Assembly: GCA_024500155.1 (NCBI GenBank)
Contig: CM044868.1
Span: 36,009,665-36,073,664 of the forward strand
DNA: 64,000 nt
Source: Chenopodium formosanum
Lineage: Eukaryota > Streptophyta > Magnoliopsida > Caryophyllales > Amaranthaceae
Direction: 5' to 3'
Both the position numbers and the translations under genes were made by a program. The notes under the pieces are model-generated. The model was not told the DNA's origin. It worked only from the letters and a program-made list of their open reading frames with translations, and searched no databases. Shown here in pieces: positions 23,344 to 33,082 of the stretch; position 1 is the first letter of the stretch; every line of letters starts with the position of its first letter.

Positions 23344-24613
23344 TGTAGGGAATAATTTAAAGTGTTAACCCCCTAGCTTGAACCCCAGTGTGTTCATACA
23401 CTAAAGTACAGAGGCGTCCAAAAGGGAAGAAGATAGAGTAAAAGAATCGCCAACAAGTTTTAGGAACTTGTAAACCGTTCACAGGGTGAAAGTTACACCC
23501 CTTAACGATACAAGAGATCGTCAACTCCATAAGGTCTTGAACCAAATAAGGGTTTGGGGATGAAGGTACAAATCCAACCTAAAAGAGATTGAACCTGCCC
23601 TAATAATAGGCCTCTACTTTATTCTGATCGTATTCATGTGCGCTTTCTGACTAACATGCAATCAATAGGATTAACCCTAAACCTGTTTATCTATGTGGGT
23701 TGAATTTAATGCATAAATAAAACTATTATTGGCGATCACTTGAATTATAATCACTTTAACCCTAAACAAGATTATTAAATATCTTATTAAGCGTGATTAC
23801 AAGTACCAATTCCCTTTAAACATGCATAAAAGGCGTGATCAAGCAATAAAAATAAATATCAAGCAACATAATAATTATAACAATCATAATTAAAAATAAT
23901 CATCATCACAATAATAATAACAATTATAATCATAAATCATAAAGTATAATCATAATAATAATCAAACAATAATCATCATAATAACAATCATAATTAATAA
24001 TAATAATAATCACGTTAAAGCATAGCAAGATCTTAGGCATGATACTAACAAGATTAATAACAAATCCTAGCATGTCACTAAACAATAAAATCAAAGCTTT
24101 AACCCTAACATGATACTAACAATCATAAATATTAGGAAGAAACATAGGAAGCATCATAACAATCATATTTAGTATTAAAGTTACCCTAGACATGATACTA
24201 GGAATCAAAATAACAATCTAAACATGATTTCTACATAATAACATCAATAAAAACCATTAAAGCACTTACTTTGATGCCTCGTACCTCTTTCTAATAACAA
24301 ATTACACACGTTAGTAACTTGAAGGAAAATAATAAACAAAACAATTAAATTAAATAATGGAAATAAAGATTTGGGACCAAACCCTCAGAAATTAAACCTT
24401 TCACGTCTAGGGCGAAGGCAACTTCGAATATGGCTAGGTGTTTCAAGATCTTGCGAATGCGGAATTTTGTATGTAAAAAGGCTAGTTTAGAAAAAAAGAG
24501 AGAGAGATGGTGAATGATTAGAGAATGAGAGAGAATTGATGAATGTGAATGAAAACTGATTCTGAATACGTTAAAACTGATTGTAAGTGAATGAAAAAGG
24601 AGTTTTTAATACG

Positions 24614-24622
24614 TTATTTATA
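24614..24622 (-). promoter_or_regulatory. LTR TATA box (TATAAATAA)
   Basis: Minus strand, about 40 bases downstream of the GGCGCC palindrome block. The equivalent in the other LTR is at 41,646-41,654. In the 5' (right) LTR this would drive the genomic RNA. Inferred from position and motif. Confidence 0.65.
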
Positions 24623-24662
24623 GAGAAAATCAGCCAAAAAGATAAAATATCAAAATAGAGTT

Positions 24663-24781
24663 TGGCGCACAAAAAAAACGAACCAGCGCCAACGCTGGCT
24701 GTTGCACTAGCGCTAGGCGCCAATGCCGGCGCCAGGCGCCAAGCATAGTGCCAGGCGCTACAGCTGTCGTTTGGCGCTGAT
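24663..24781. repeat. GGCGCC/AGCGCT palindrome block of the LTR promoter
   Basis: Contains TTGGCGC, CCAGCGCCAACGCTGG, TAGCGCTAGGCGCC, GGCGCCAGGCGCC and TTGGCGCTGA within about 120 bases, against an AT-rich background. In the right-hand LTR (41,695-41,770) part of the block is deleted. Confidence 0.8.
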
Positions 24782-25354
24782 ACAGAAAATCACGCGTTTT
24801 CTTAAAATCAGATAAAAAATGCCGTACAGGAGGATACAATCGTATCTTTCCTCAAAAATGCTCTTTGATTTTAATTAAAACTCTGAACAGTCAACAAAAG
24901 TCAATTTATCAATGCTAATTGAATTAGGAATGAAAAGAACTTTCTAGAAGAATCTAGAAGACTAAAACCATTCCTAATTGCATTAGGAATGATAAATTAT
25001 ATTAGGCCCTCCCCTAGATCATTGGGCCGCATATAAGGCTCAAACCGGGCCCAGTTCAGTAAATTGCCCACAACTTCCTCAATATTCATCGGAATTGGGC
25101 TTATAATATACCGTTGGAAAGCTCTTGTCAAGCCCCATCCAACTACACTACTATTAGACCCATATTATGGACCAACCAAACTGGATTGGCTGTTTTTTTA
25201 AAAATAATTTTTCAAAAACAGGGAGAAGAGAAAATAAATTAATGTTATCCGCAACATTAAACTTTCCACACTTTCACTTCATTCGATTATGATTCGACGT
25301 GAAAGGTACTCATCAATGGGTTTGGTTTTGGGGAGACACAAATGGGTGTCTACA

Positions 25355-25367
25355 GAAGCCCCCACTT
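25355..25367 (-). other. Polypurine tract
   Basis: Minus strand AAGTGGGGGCTTC directly before the 3' LTR, the position of the plus-strand primer. Confidence 0.8.
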
Positions 25368-25559
25368 TGACTGAGTTTGGAGAAACGCAAGTTTCGAAAA
25401 CAAAAGTCAAAGTATCGATAGGGATGGAGAATGATTCAGAACATTTTGCGATCCTAAATCATTCTTGTAACGCCGATACCTGCAAACTAGCGTTAGTTAA
25501 ACAGATAAAAGAGTTAAGAAACACGTATCTTTCACCGTCAAGCACACGTCTCTGAAAGT

Positions 25560-25955
25560 AACCGATTTGTTGCTGCTTTCTGTTATTTTGATGACCTTCT
25601 GCAAGTTAGAGAATGCCATCCCGCTTGAAAACCGCTACGCTTGTAACTGCTTCTAATATAGAAGGCTGCTTCGCTTGAAACGATCCTCTCCCGCTATGAT
25701 AATATTCCACATCCAAGGGAATACCATCGAAGATTATTTCACTTGAAACAACCTCCTTCCGCATTATGAACATCTTCCACGTGTAAGGGAACATGGTCGA
25801 AGACAACTTCGCTTGAAATTACCTTCAGCTGTTTGTGACAACTCTCCACAAGCTAGGGAATGCTGTTGAAGATATCCTTGCTTGAAGCTATCCTCATTTG
25901 TTGCGATAATTTTCCAAAGGAAATTACCGAAGATCGCCGCTTGTCGATCTTTAAA
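25560..25955. repeat. 3'-region tandem repeats, about 66-72 bp unit, about five copies
   Basis: Successive units carry TTCGCTTGAAA at about 25,672, 25,738, 25,809 and 25,879, each followed by 'acct…' and 'cttccacnngnnagggaanannntcgaaga'. Copies are diverged. Tandem repeats at this site, between the coding region and the 3' LTR, are a known habit of Tat-lineage elements and can seed satellite DNA. Confidence 0.8.
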
Positions 25956-25984
25956 AGCTCGTTGGAACTTTGCTTCTGCTATGC

Positions 25985-26095
25985 TTGTACGTCGGCGCTT
26001 TTGTTGCTTTGAACCTATATGTCGGTGCCTTTTGCGAATGAACCACTATGTCGGTGCCTTTTGTTAATAAGCCAATGCTTAGGCGCTTTAAGCTA
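25985..26095. repeat. Second short tandem repeat (tatgtcggtgccttttg)
   Basis: Three to four copies of a unit of about 35 bp with TATGTCGGTGCCTTTTG, directly after the 70-bp repeat. Confidence 0.75.
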
Positions 26096-26250
26096 AGTGA
26101 GACGATCTTTCATCAGGTCGATCACTTTGCGCGATCAAGCCGACCACTAAAAATTGTGTCAAATTGCTTAGAGGGGCTAACTAGCGTACCAAGGAACCCA
26201 AAATATGTTGCAAAAAGGTAGAACAACCTCACTGAAAAGCTGAGTGTTCT

Positions 26251-26364
26251 GGCGCCGCTGAAAAACCATCAGCGCCACACAATTGCCTTTAGCGCCAGGC
26301 GCTAGGATTGGCGCCAGGCGCCAAGCCAGATTTTTGACGCCAAAGCCCAGTGCTTGGCGCCAGC
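26251..26364. promoter_or_regulatory. GGCGCC palindrome block upstream of the antisense PMD gene
   Basis: Contains four GGCGCC sites (for example TTGGCGCCAGGCGCCAAG) and AGCGCCAGGCGCTA. It ends about 12 bases before the TATA-like box at 26,376. It has the same composition and position as the blocks in the LTR and before the DUF7745-like gene. Confidence 0.75.
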
Positions 26365-26375
26365 ACGGGGTTTTC

Positions 26376-26383
26376 TTTAAATA
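26376..26383 (+). promoter_or_regulatory. TATA-like box of the antisense PMD gene (TTTAAATA)
   Basis: CTTTAAATACCCC on the plus strand, followed by pyrimidine-rich sequence suited to a transcript start. A 5' UTR intron is likely: donor GTAAGT at 26,536, acceptor shortly before the ATG at 27,002. Inferred. Confidence 0.55.
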
Positions 26384-27001
26384 CCCCTTTCTTCTTCATT
26401 TTGCTGTTTGCTCGTCGCGTAAGCTGCTCGAAAAACCGGAAAACTTCATTTGCTTCGTTCTTGCTTGTTTCTCAACCGAATTCACTCAAATTTGTTGCAA
26501 ATTAAAGCTTTTTTCATCTACTTTCCCGATCTATGTAAGTTTTATTCAAACTCACATCGGTTTTTATGAATTTTAGACATGTTTATTCACGAATTTCTTG
26601 AAAATTCGAAATTTAGAATGCTTAATTCACTTTATTTATCAAATTTTATGCCATGAAATTGCTTGATTATGTTTATATATTGCCTTGGAAGTAATTTGAG
26701 ACTTGTTTGACTCAATTTGGTGAAGAAATAAGCAATTTGCCATTGTTGGACCTCTTAAGGTCGTGAATGCAATGTGACTTGTTTTTGATGTTTTTGCTAG
26801 AAATTCTTGTCTAATTTGTCACAATAATTACTATAGTATTGCAAGAAATTGTTTTATTGCTTGAAAAATTTCGTATATGCTCAATTTGAATTTGTGCTCT
26901 GTTTTAGTACTACGTACTCTGTTTTTTTGCAAACATAGTATCATGCGGCTAGGCGAACCTTTGGTAGAACCTTAATTTATGATAAATATGCGCAAGGTAG
27001 C

Positions 27002-29310
27002 ATGGCTAGACAGCGAGGCTCTGGTTCACGGTCCCGAGACACTCGACGGGAGCATGAGCCCGTGGAGGACGACGCTGCACCATCCACTTCACTTGGTCGA
27101 CTCCCCGAGTGGGATGAGCGGACCCTGTTCTTTGCCCCCGTCCACCACATTTCTGAGAGGGTGAGACGGGGCATCACTGTCGGGAGGACGCGCTATCACG
27201 GTTCCGACTGTGATGGCTTGGGCGATTTGTACGAGATGTACATCGCCAGGGATCTTGAGACGAGACTCCTATGGGAGTCTTGCGGACTTGCTGCTTTGTT
27301 TGAGACCTCCGAGGCGATGGTTGCCTCCAGCGAGGGTCACCACATAGTGTGTGCTCTGGTGGAGTTCTTCTGGGACACCACCAACACTTTCCACTTTCCC
27401 TGGGGTGAGATGATGGTAACTCCTACCGACTTCAATCTCATCACAAGACTGGAGTTCAGTTTTGTGCCACTGCCGTTCGACAGTGGAATCAACGTCTTTT
27501 CTCCCGAGGTCGAGGAGCTGTTGGGGCCGATTACTATTCGGGCCCGAGCTGAGGTCGAGACATCTCAGTTCAGTGCTAGGGGAATTCGCCGCTCGACGCT
27601 GGCAGCAGCTTTCGATGATGTTGCGACCACCCGAGAGCAGTGGGTGAGCATCTTTGCGCTTATTTTGCTGTTAGGGACGTTCTCCCCTGACAAGGGTAGT
27701 AGGGTGCTGCTTTACTACCTTCCTGCTGTCCGCGATCTACACCGGATCAGGACTTATGATAGGGCTAGCTTGGCCTATGCTGACTTCATTCATGCACTGA
27801 GGGACTCGTGTCGACACCGATCCTTTGGGACGAATGTTGCTTTGTCCGCCTTTTGGAGGGTCGTAGAGATAAACATTATTTCCTATAAAGTTTAGCTCTA
27901 CACTTTAGCTAACACTTGCTTATAATTTTAACTTCTTGTAGATCTGGTTCTACGAGTACTTCCTCTCTGCTGCGCCAGCGAGACCATCGTCGCGTAGATT
28001 TCCAGTGAGTGCTTCTTGGGGCAGCCGCCGCGTGGGGATGTCCACTACATATGTCCGAGACTAGATCATTGCGGTACGATTTTTTCTTATTTGCCTTTAT
28101 GTGATGCTTTAGGTAGACCCTCGCTTGATTGATGCTCTTTGCAGGGGCCTGAGGTGGTGTACTGGCCGTGGGTCGGCTTGTTAGTCCCTGGGTTAGCTGC
28201 ACAGTACTCTGCTGAGCGTCGCTATTTCTTGGGGACTTATAGGGCAATCGCGTACTTGGGAGAGAGGGTTGCTAGACAGCATTCCTCTGATGTTTTCGTC
28301 GTTCCTGCTCCTCCACCACGTCACATGTTTGACGCCGTGAGGTTGTTGAGCATGTTAGAGGGAGCTCGATGTTACGCGGAGGAGCTACTGCCGTTGTTAG
28401 CTCTAGCCCCTGTACCGGCTGAGGATGTGGGGGTAAGATTTTTCAGCTTTTACTTTCCGTTAAGTAGCCCCCAAGTAATGCTTTACTGACATGGTTTTTT
28501 GCTTTATCAGGATGATGCTGCTGAGTTCGTGCCACCCCGTATGTATATTCATTACCAGGGGACATACGGGCCGATTGAGGAGATGATTCCTCTGCTCCCG
28601 AGGGCGAGCGCTTCATAGAGAGATCGATTCCTCGCCACCAGACTCGAGTAAGCTTAGTTATTTGCAATTTTTGTCCATAAATATTATGCATATTTACTGA
28701 CTTATTTCTTTGACAGTTTTCGCGCGAGGTGGTTTCGGCGATGGCACGATGTATAGATGCCTTCCAGAGCCAGCTCGTCCGGATGAGGAATGCGGCTACC
28801 TGCCGTCAGGACGACGCCGTCCAGGAGGTAGTCTTTCTTTCATGTGTTTTGCATTACCGCTTCAATTTTGTCTTGTTTCAGATTTAATTCTTTTTGCAGG
28901 GTCAGCCTATCGCTTCTCACACCCACACGAGACCTGAGGTGCGGAGGGATCTGGCGAGGTCTAGCTCGAGACGTCTCCGCACTACGTTAGGGGGTAGAGG
29001 CGGTCGCTCTGAGGCTGCCCGGGCTGATGTGGCGGAGGGCTCGGGTTCTTCTTCTGAGGGTGCTCATGCTGCACTGGTAGGTCAGGGAGAGGCTACCTCG
29101 GCTTTTAGAGGTGGTGGGACGTACGAGGTGGGCTCGTCATCGCAGCAGCCTCCGCAGCCTCAGCCTCAAGTTGATCTTGGGTGGAGTGGACCCACGTTGA
29201 CTTTTCCTTCTCCTGCGGAGACTGGAGCTGGAGTCGGAGCTGGTGGAGAGGTTACTCCTCGTACGCCGCAGTTTTATGAGATGATGGGTGTACACCCCCC
29301 GGCGCCGTAG
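27002..29310 (+). pseudogene. Plant mobile domain (PMD) protein gene, antisense in the retrotransposon
   Basis: Six coding exons can be traced: 27,002-27,868; 27,942-28,073; 28,145-28,432; 28,511-28,647; 28,717-28,827; 28,900-29,310, about 648 codons. Exon 1 holds the PMD core: ALVEFFWDTTNTFHFPWGEM, VTPTDFNLITRL and a later WVSIFALILLLGT. Exon 2 opens with IWFYEYF. Exon 6 encodes a Ser/Gly/Gln/Pro-rich tail. Relatives include MAIN/MAIL1-type proteins, which act in the nucleus in silencing and genome stability. Breaks: the first intron starts AT (GAG|ATAAAC) instead of GT, exon 2 has a TAG, and exon 4 is one base short. The other introns are GT-AG. The gene runs opposite to gag-pol and has its own promoter block. 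Confidence 0.8.
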
Positions 29311-29732
29311 TTTATTCCTATACTTTTTCATTATTTATTTTGACTTTGTATAGAACTTTGCCTTAGACTCATTAAACATATTTTGTATATACATACTTAT
29401 TATTAGTTTATATTATTTATCATGTTTTTTTCATTTTTTTATTTATATTATTATGTGCATGTTTATGTGTGCAAGAAAGTGTGACAAGTAATTTTGCCCA
29501 AAAATTCCAACATTTTTATTATTGATGGAGGGTATCCGACTTTCTCCCCCAAAAAGAAAAATGGAAAAAGGAAAAGTCAAATAAAAGCTTGAGTTTATTA
29601 AAAACTTGGAAATTAACCTAAAAAAAATCCAAAAAAGAATAATATAATAAATATAATAGCTATATTAATTAAAAAAAGAATAAAAAGTTGTTTGGAAAAG
29701 ATAAGGGAGCCGTAAAGTCATGACGTGGCAGA
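29311..29732. other. Spacer between the two antisense genes
   Basis: AT-rich, likely the 3' UTR of the PMD gene. At about 29,528-29,575 it has tatccgacttt-ctcccccaaaaa-gaaaaatggaaaaa, which resembles the leader sequence next to gag at 38,990-39,045. No gene is seen. Confidence 0.5.
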
Positions 29733-29847
29733 TTGGCGCCAGTTGGCGCCACGCAATTGGATGTAGCGCCTGGCGCTACACTTGACGTGTGGCGCCAAGC
29801 TTTGGCGACTGGCGCCAATCGCGGCGTTTAGCGCCAATTAGCGCTGT
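29733..29847. promoter_or_regulatory. GGCGCC palindrome block upstream of the DUF7745-like gene
   Basis: Contains TTGGCGCCAGTTGGCGCC, GTAGCGCCTGGCGCTACA, TGGCGCCAAGCTTTGGCG and CTGGCGCCAA within 115 bases: four GGCGCC sites and several AGCGCC/AGCGCT. The TATA box follows about 40 bases downstream. Confidence 0.75.
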
Positions 29848-29888
29848 CTCCGTATTCCACCCCGATTAAAACTGCTCCTAAATCGTGC

Positions 29889-29896
29889 ATAAATAG
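29889..29896 (+). promoter_or_regulatory. TATA box of the DUF7745-like gene (ATAAATAG)
   Basis: GTGCATAAATAGCCCCC on the plus strand, 76 bases before the ATG at 29,965 and downstream of the palindrome block. Inferred from motif and spacing. Confidence 0.6.
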
Positions 29897-29964
29897 CCCC
29901 CTGCCCAGCCGATTCTCTTCATAATTTCAGCAAAAATAATTCTTGGCCTTAGAAAAATAATATC

Positions 29965-31443
29965 ATGTCTCTAGTCACCAAAACTTTTACCCAATACACC
30001 CATGAATGGTGTCGGTCTCTTAATGCCAAAGAAAGAAAAGAATTAGATTTGTTTCACTTGGGGGGAATTTATGGTGTTAATGGGGTAAATCTTTACTTAG
30101 ATTTCATTCATACCGCTCTAAAATATTGGAAAGTTGATACTCATTGCTTTAGAATAGGGTATGATGAAATTAGCCCTTTGCCGGAAGAATTTGGTGCTAT
30201 TTTGGGTTTCCCTGCAATATACCTTTGTAATCTCTAGAATAGATGCATATTATTACAAGGATTTTGAACGCTTCTTCAATTTAAAAGAAAGGGATTTATC
30301 AAAAATAGTTGATGGCTACATAGTTAAATTGAAAGAATTTGCACGCCATTATTTTGATAAACCACTTTTTGAATCTTTTCATATTTATAGAAGAAGGGCT
30401 TTCTTATTTTGAATGCTTAATCAATTTTTTCTTAGTAGTGGTAAAAATAATGAGAGTCAATCGATTATAACCACCGCACTAGAACAAATTAAATCAGGGA
30501 GAAATCCAATGCCATTGATTGTTGGAAAGACTATGATTAGTCTTGATGAATTGAAAAGGAACCCAAAAGCACCTTTTCGAGGCTCTCAAATTTTATTACA
30601 GGTAGAAAAATAATATTTTTAATTAAAAAAATATATTTTTGTATAGTAATACTAATTTATTTGCATTGCAAATTTTTTACAGATGTGGCTAATGGAAAGT
30701 CTAGAATTAATTAGCCCTCCGGACAACATTGAGAAGTACACTCCAAATTGCTTCGTGAGAAGGAAGAAACGCTTCTCTAAAATTGGGCGCCCTGAGTGGA
30801 GAAGGGTCTTCGAATCTCGCAATTTTGCTATCAAGTGGGTCTCCTATGGTGGAAAATAGAAAGGATGGTTGGTGTCAACAAGCAGCCTTTCTGCCGTCTT
30901 CCAAGTTTGTCTCGTATGACTTATTACTATCCATGCAGGGTAAAAAGACAATACCGCTTGCTTCAGAATATTGCCTTTGGAGATCTTCGTCCTCCCTATG
31001 AGTACCCTGTCTCCTAAGAAGTAGACAGATTTGATGCTTATTGGAGTGCTAGACCTTTATGGGAAGTAATTACCCAAAAGGTTCCTCCTTCCATGCCCAA
31101 TGATGTGAAGAAGTGGTTGTTGAGGAAACCTTCAAAGGACTTGAAGAAAGATCAGGGTAAAACTGATGTAAAGAGTCGTCTAGGTGACAGGGTGATTCCT
31201 GACAAGGAACACTTAGATGAAAGAGTTGAATTCAAAACACCTGCAATGCCTAAGAAGAAAAGTACTACAAAAGATAAGGGAAAAAGGAAAGCTGACACCA
31301 CATATAAAAAAGTTTGGGTTGAAAAGAAGCATGGAGTCCTGGCTGAAGGGGAAACCATATACATTAAGATTGAATGTAGGTCCTCTAAAGGATTCCTACT
31401 AGCTAAGGTTATGGATGAGGAGGAGGAAGCAGACAAAAATTAG
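29965..31443 (+). pseudogene. DUF7745-like gene, antisense in the retrotransposon, two exons
   Basis: Exon 1 runs 29,965-30,601, exon 2 30,683-31,443, with a clean GT-AG intron (CAG|GTAGAA … TTTACAG|ATG) in phase 0. The N-terminal motif (LFHLGGIYGV, then CFRIGYDEISPLPEEFGAIL) matches the layout of DUF7745-type plant proteins, which occur with retrotransposons and look distantly related to PMD. Exon 2 has WRRVFESRNFAIKWV, then WWKIERMV and YYYPCRVKRQY, and ends in a Lys-rich tail. Lesions: frameshift near 30,205, TGA at 30,410, frameshift near 30,845, TAA at 31,015. All else stays open. The function is unknown. It could equally be called a divergent PMD-like protein. Confidence 0.65.
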
Positions 31444-31744
31444 AAAAGGGCTAGGAAAGAAAAGAAAGATTAGGAGCATTGCTTAATTTCTTTTTATTAG
31501 ACTTACTTTTATATTATTTATTTAAAGTCAATTTATTTCAGCTTTATTTAAATTCCATCAATAATGTAATTTTATTTTATTATTTTATTAATGAAATTTC
31601 AGCTTTTAATTAATTATTTACTTTAAATTTATATTTATTAAAGCAATGAAAACCGAAAAAATTAATTTTTCAGAAATTCTTCGAGTACGGAAGTCGAAAT
31701 TTTTTCGAAAAACACCGAAATATGCCCAGAATTTAACTGTGAAT
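31444..31744. other. AT-rich spacer after the DUF7745-like gene
   Basis: Likely the 3' UTR of the antisense gene, overlapping the 3' UTR of the sense polyprotein. No coding motif. Confidence 0.5.
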
Positions 31745-31858
31745 TGGCGCCGCTTATCTGCAACTGGCGCCGGCCACAGCCGTCTGGCGCCAGGCACCAG
31801 TTTTGTCGGCTGGCGCTGATGGTCGTTGTCTGGCGCCAGAGTTTTCTCTGCGACGCCG
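31745..31858. repeat. GGCGCC palindrome block beyond the integrase end
   Basis: Contains TTGGCGCCGC, CTGGCGCCGGCC, CTGGCGCCAGGC, CTGGCGCTGA and CTGGCGCCAG. It is not next to an obvious TATA box, and lies between the convergent ends of integrase and the antisense gene. Confidence 0.7.
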
Positions 31859-31982
31859 ATATTTCGCCGATCTTCTATTGAATTTTTAATTAATTATGGG
31901 ATGCGAGATTTTCGAAAAATAAAGTGGCCTCACCCGTAAAGGGTTGCCAAACGTAGCTCTCTTGAGTATCCTAATCAAGTAA

Positions 31983-33082
31983 TTATGGGTAGTATTTCTT
32001 AAGTTGGTCAAGATTTGTCATGTTCGAGAACTCATTGCCATCCATATCAGTTAGTTTTGCTGCGCCTCCTGACAGGATTGTTTTAACAATGTAGGGTCCA
32101 TACCAATTAGGTCTAAATTTTCCCCTTGGATCTAAAACATTTTTCCTTAATGCTTTTAACACCAAGTCTCCTACTTTGATGTTTCTTGTCTTGACCTTCT
32201 TATTAAAATGCCTAGCCATACGAGTTTGATAACACTGAGTGTGATGTAGAGCTTCTAGTCGTTTTTCATCGAGAAAAATTAGCTCTTCATATCTTGCCCT
32301 AGTCCATTCAACTTCATTGAGTTTGCTCTCTAACGCGATGCGTAGAGATGGAATTTCTAGTTCGACAGGTTGTACGGCATCCATTCCATATACTAAGGAA
32401 AATGGCGTATTTCCTGTTGATGTACGGATTGACATGCGGTAACCCCACAATGCGAAGTGAAGTTTGTCAGGCCAATCTTTATAATTGTCTGTCATTTTCT
32501 CGATGATAGTCTTTAAATTTTATTAGCTTCCTCGACCGCTCCATTTTCTTGAGGTTTGTAAGGGGAAGAATGATGATGTTGAATGCTATATTTTTGTAAC
32601 AATTCTTCACATTCGGCTTGAAAGTGAGTTTCATTGTCACTTATCATTTCATGTGGGACTCCATATCGACAAATTATATTCCTCTCGATAAAGAGTGCTA
32701 CATGTTTTGCAGTGAGTTTAGCGTATGATTGCGCTTCGACCCACTTTGTAAAGTAATCAATTGCTACTAATATATATTCGTGGCCTCCTGTTCCTGGGGG
32801 AGTGATTTTGCCGATGATGTCAATTCCCCATGTAGAGAATGGCCATGGCGATGTATAAGTGTAGAGTAAGGATGTAGGAACATGTTGTAAATTGGCATAG
32901 ATTTGGCACTTAGGGCATCTTTTTACATATTGATGGCAATCCCTATTCAGTGTAGTCCAATAATATCCTTCTCGCATTATTTTTTGGACTAACATTGTGC
33001 CATTTATACGAGTGCCACAGATTTCTTCGTGGATTATTCTCATTGCTCTTTGTGCATCCTTTTTTCCTACGCATAGGAGAGC
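31983..33082 (-). pseudogene. Integrase (Tat-like), zinc, core and C-terminal parts
   Basis: The zinc domain is partial: IHEEICG then CPKCQ; the second His of HHCC is not at its usual place (INGTML instead of a GH-type motif). The core shows the three catalytic positions in WGIDIIG, MISDNETHF and ENGAVEEANK. After 32,513 a one-base loss shifts the frame. The C-terminal part then reads on as LHFALWGYR, TPFSLVYGMDAV, VGDLVLK, GKFRPNWYGPYIV to the stop at 31,983. The upstream boundary is a TGA near 33,083. The family role is insertion of element cDNA; this copy is inactive. Confidence 0.85.

Larger units (their letters stand above)
23344..25354 (-). repeat. 3' LTR of the 19-kb element (2,011 bp)
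   Basis: Plus-strand boundaries TGTAGGGAATAATTTAAAG and AAATGGGTGTCTACA. It is followed at 25,355 by the minus-strand polypurine tract. Partner LTR at 40,408-42,345. Confidence 0.95.

Noticed and set aside
26283..26576. 97-codon plus-strand frame across a palindrome block
   Set aside because: It overlaps the inferred promoter and 5' UTR of the PMD gene; repetitive composition and no conserved motif.
27866..27941. U12-type AT-AG intron in the PMD gene
   Set aside because: The donor ATAAAC does not match the U12 consensus (ATATCC); a mutated GT donor is simpler.
27909..28247. 112-codon minus-strand frame within the PMD gene
   Set aside because: It is the complement of PMD exons 2 and 3, which have family motifs and splice sites on the plus strand.
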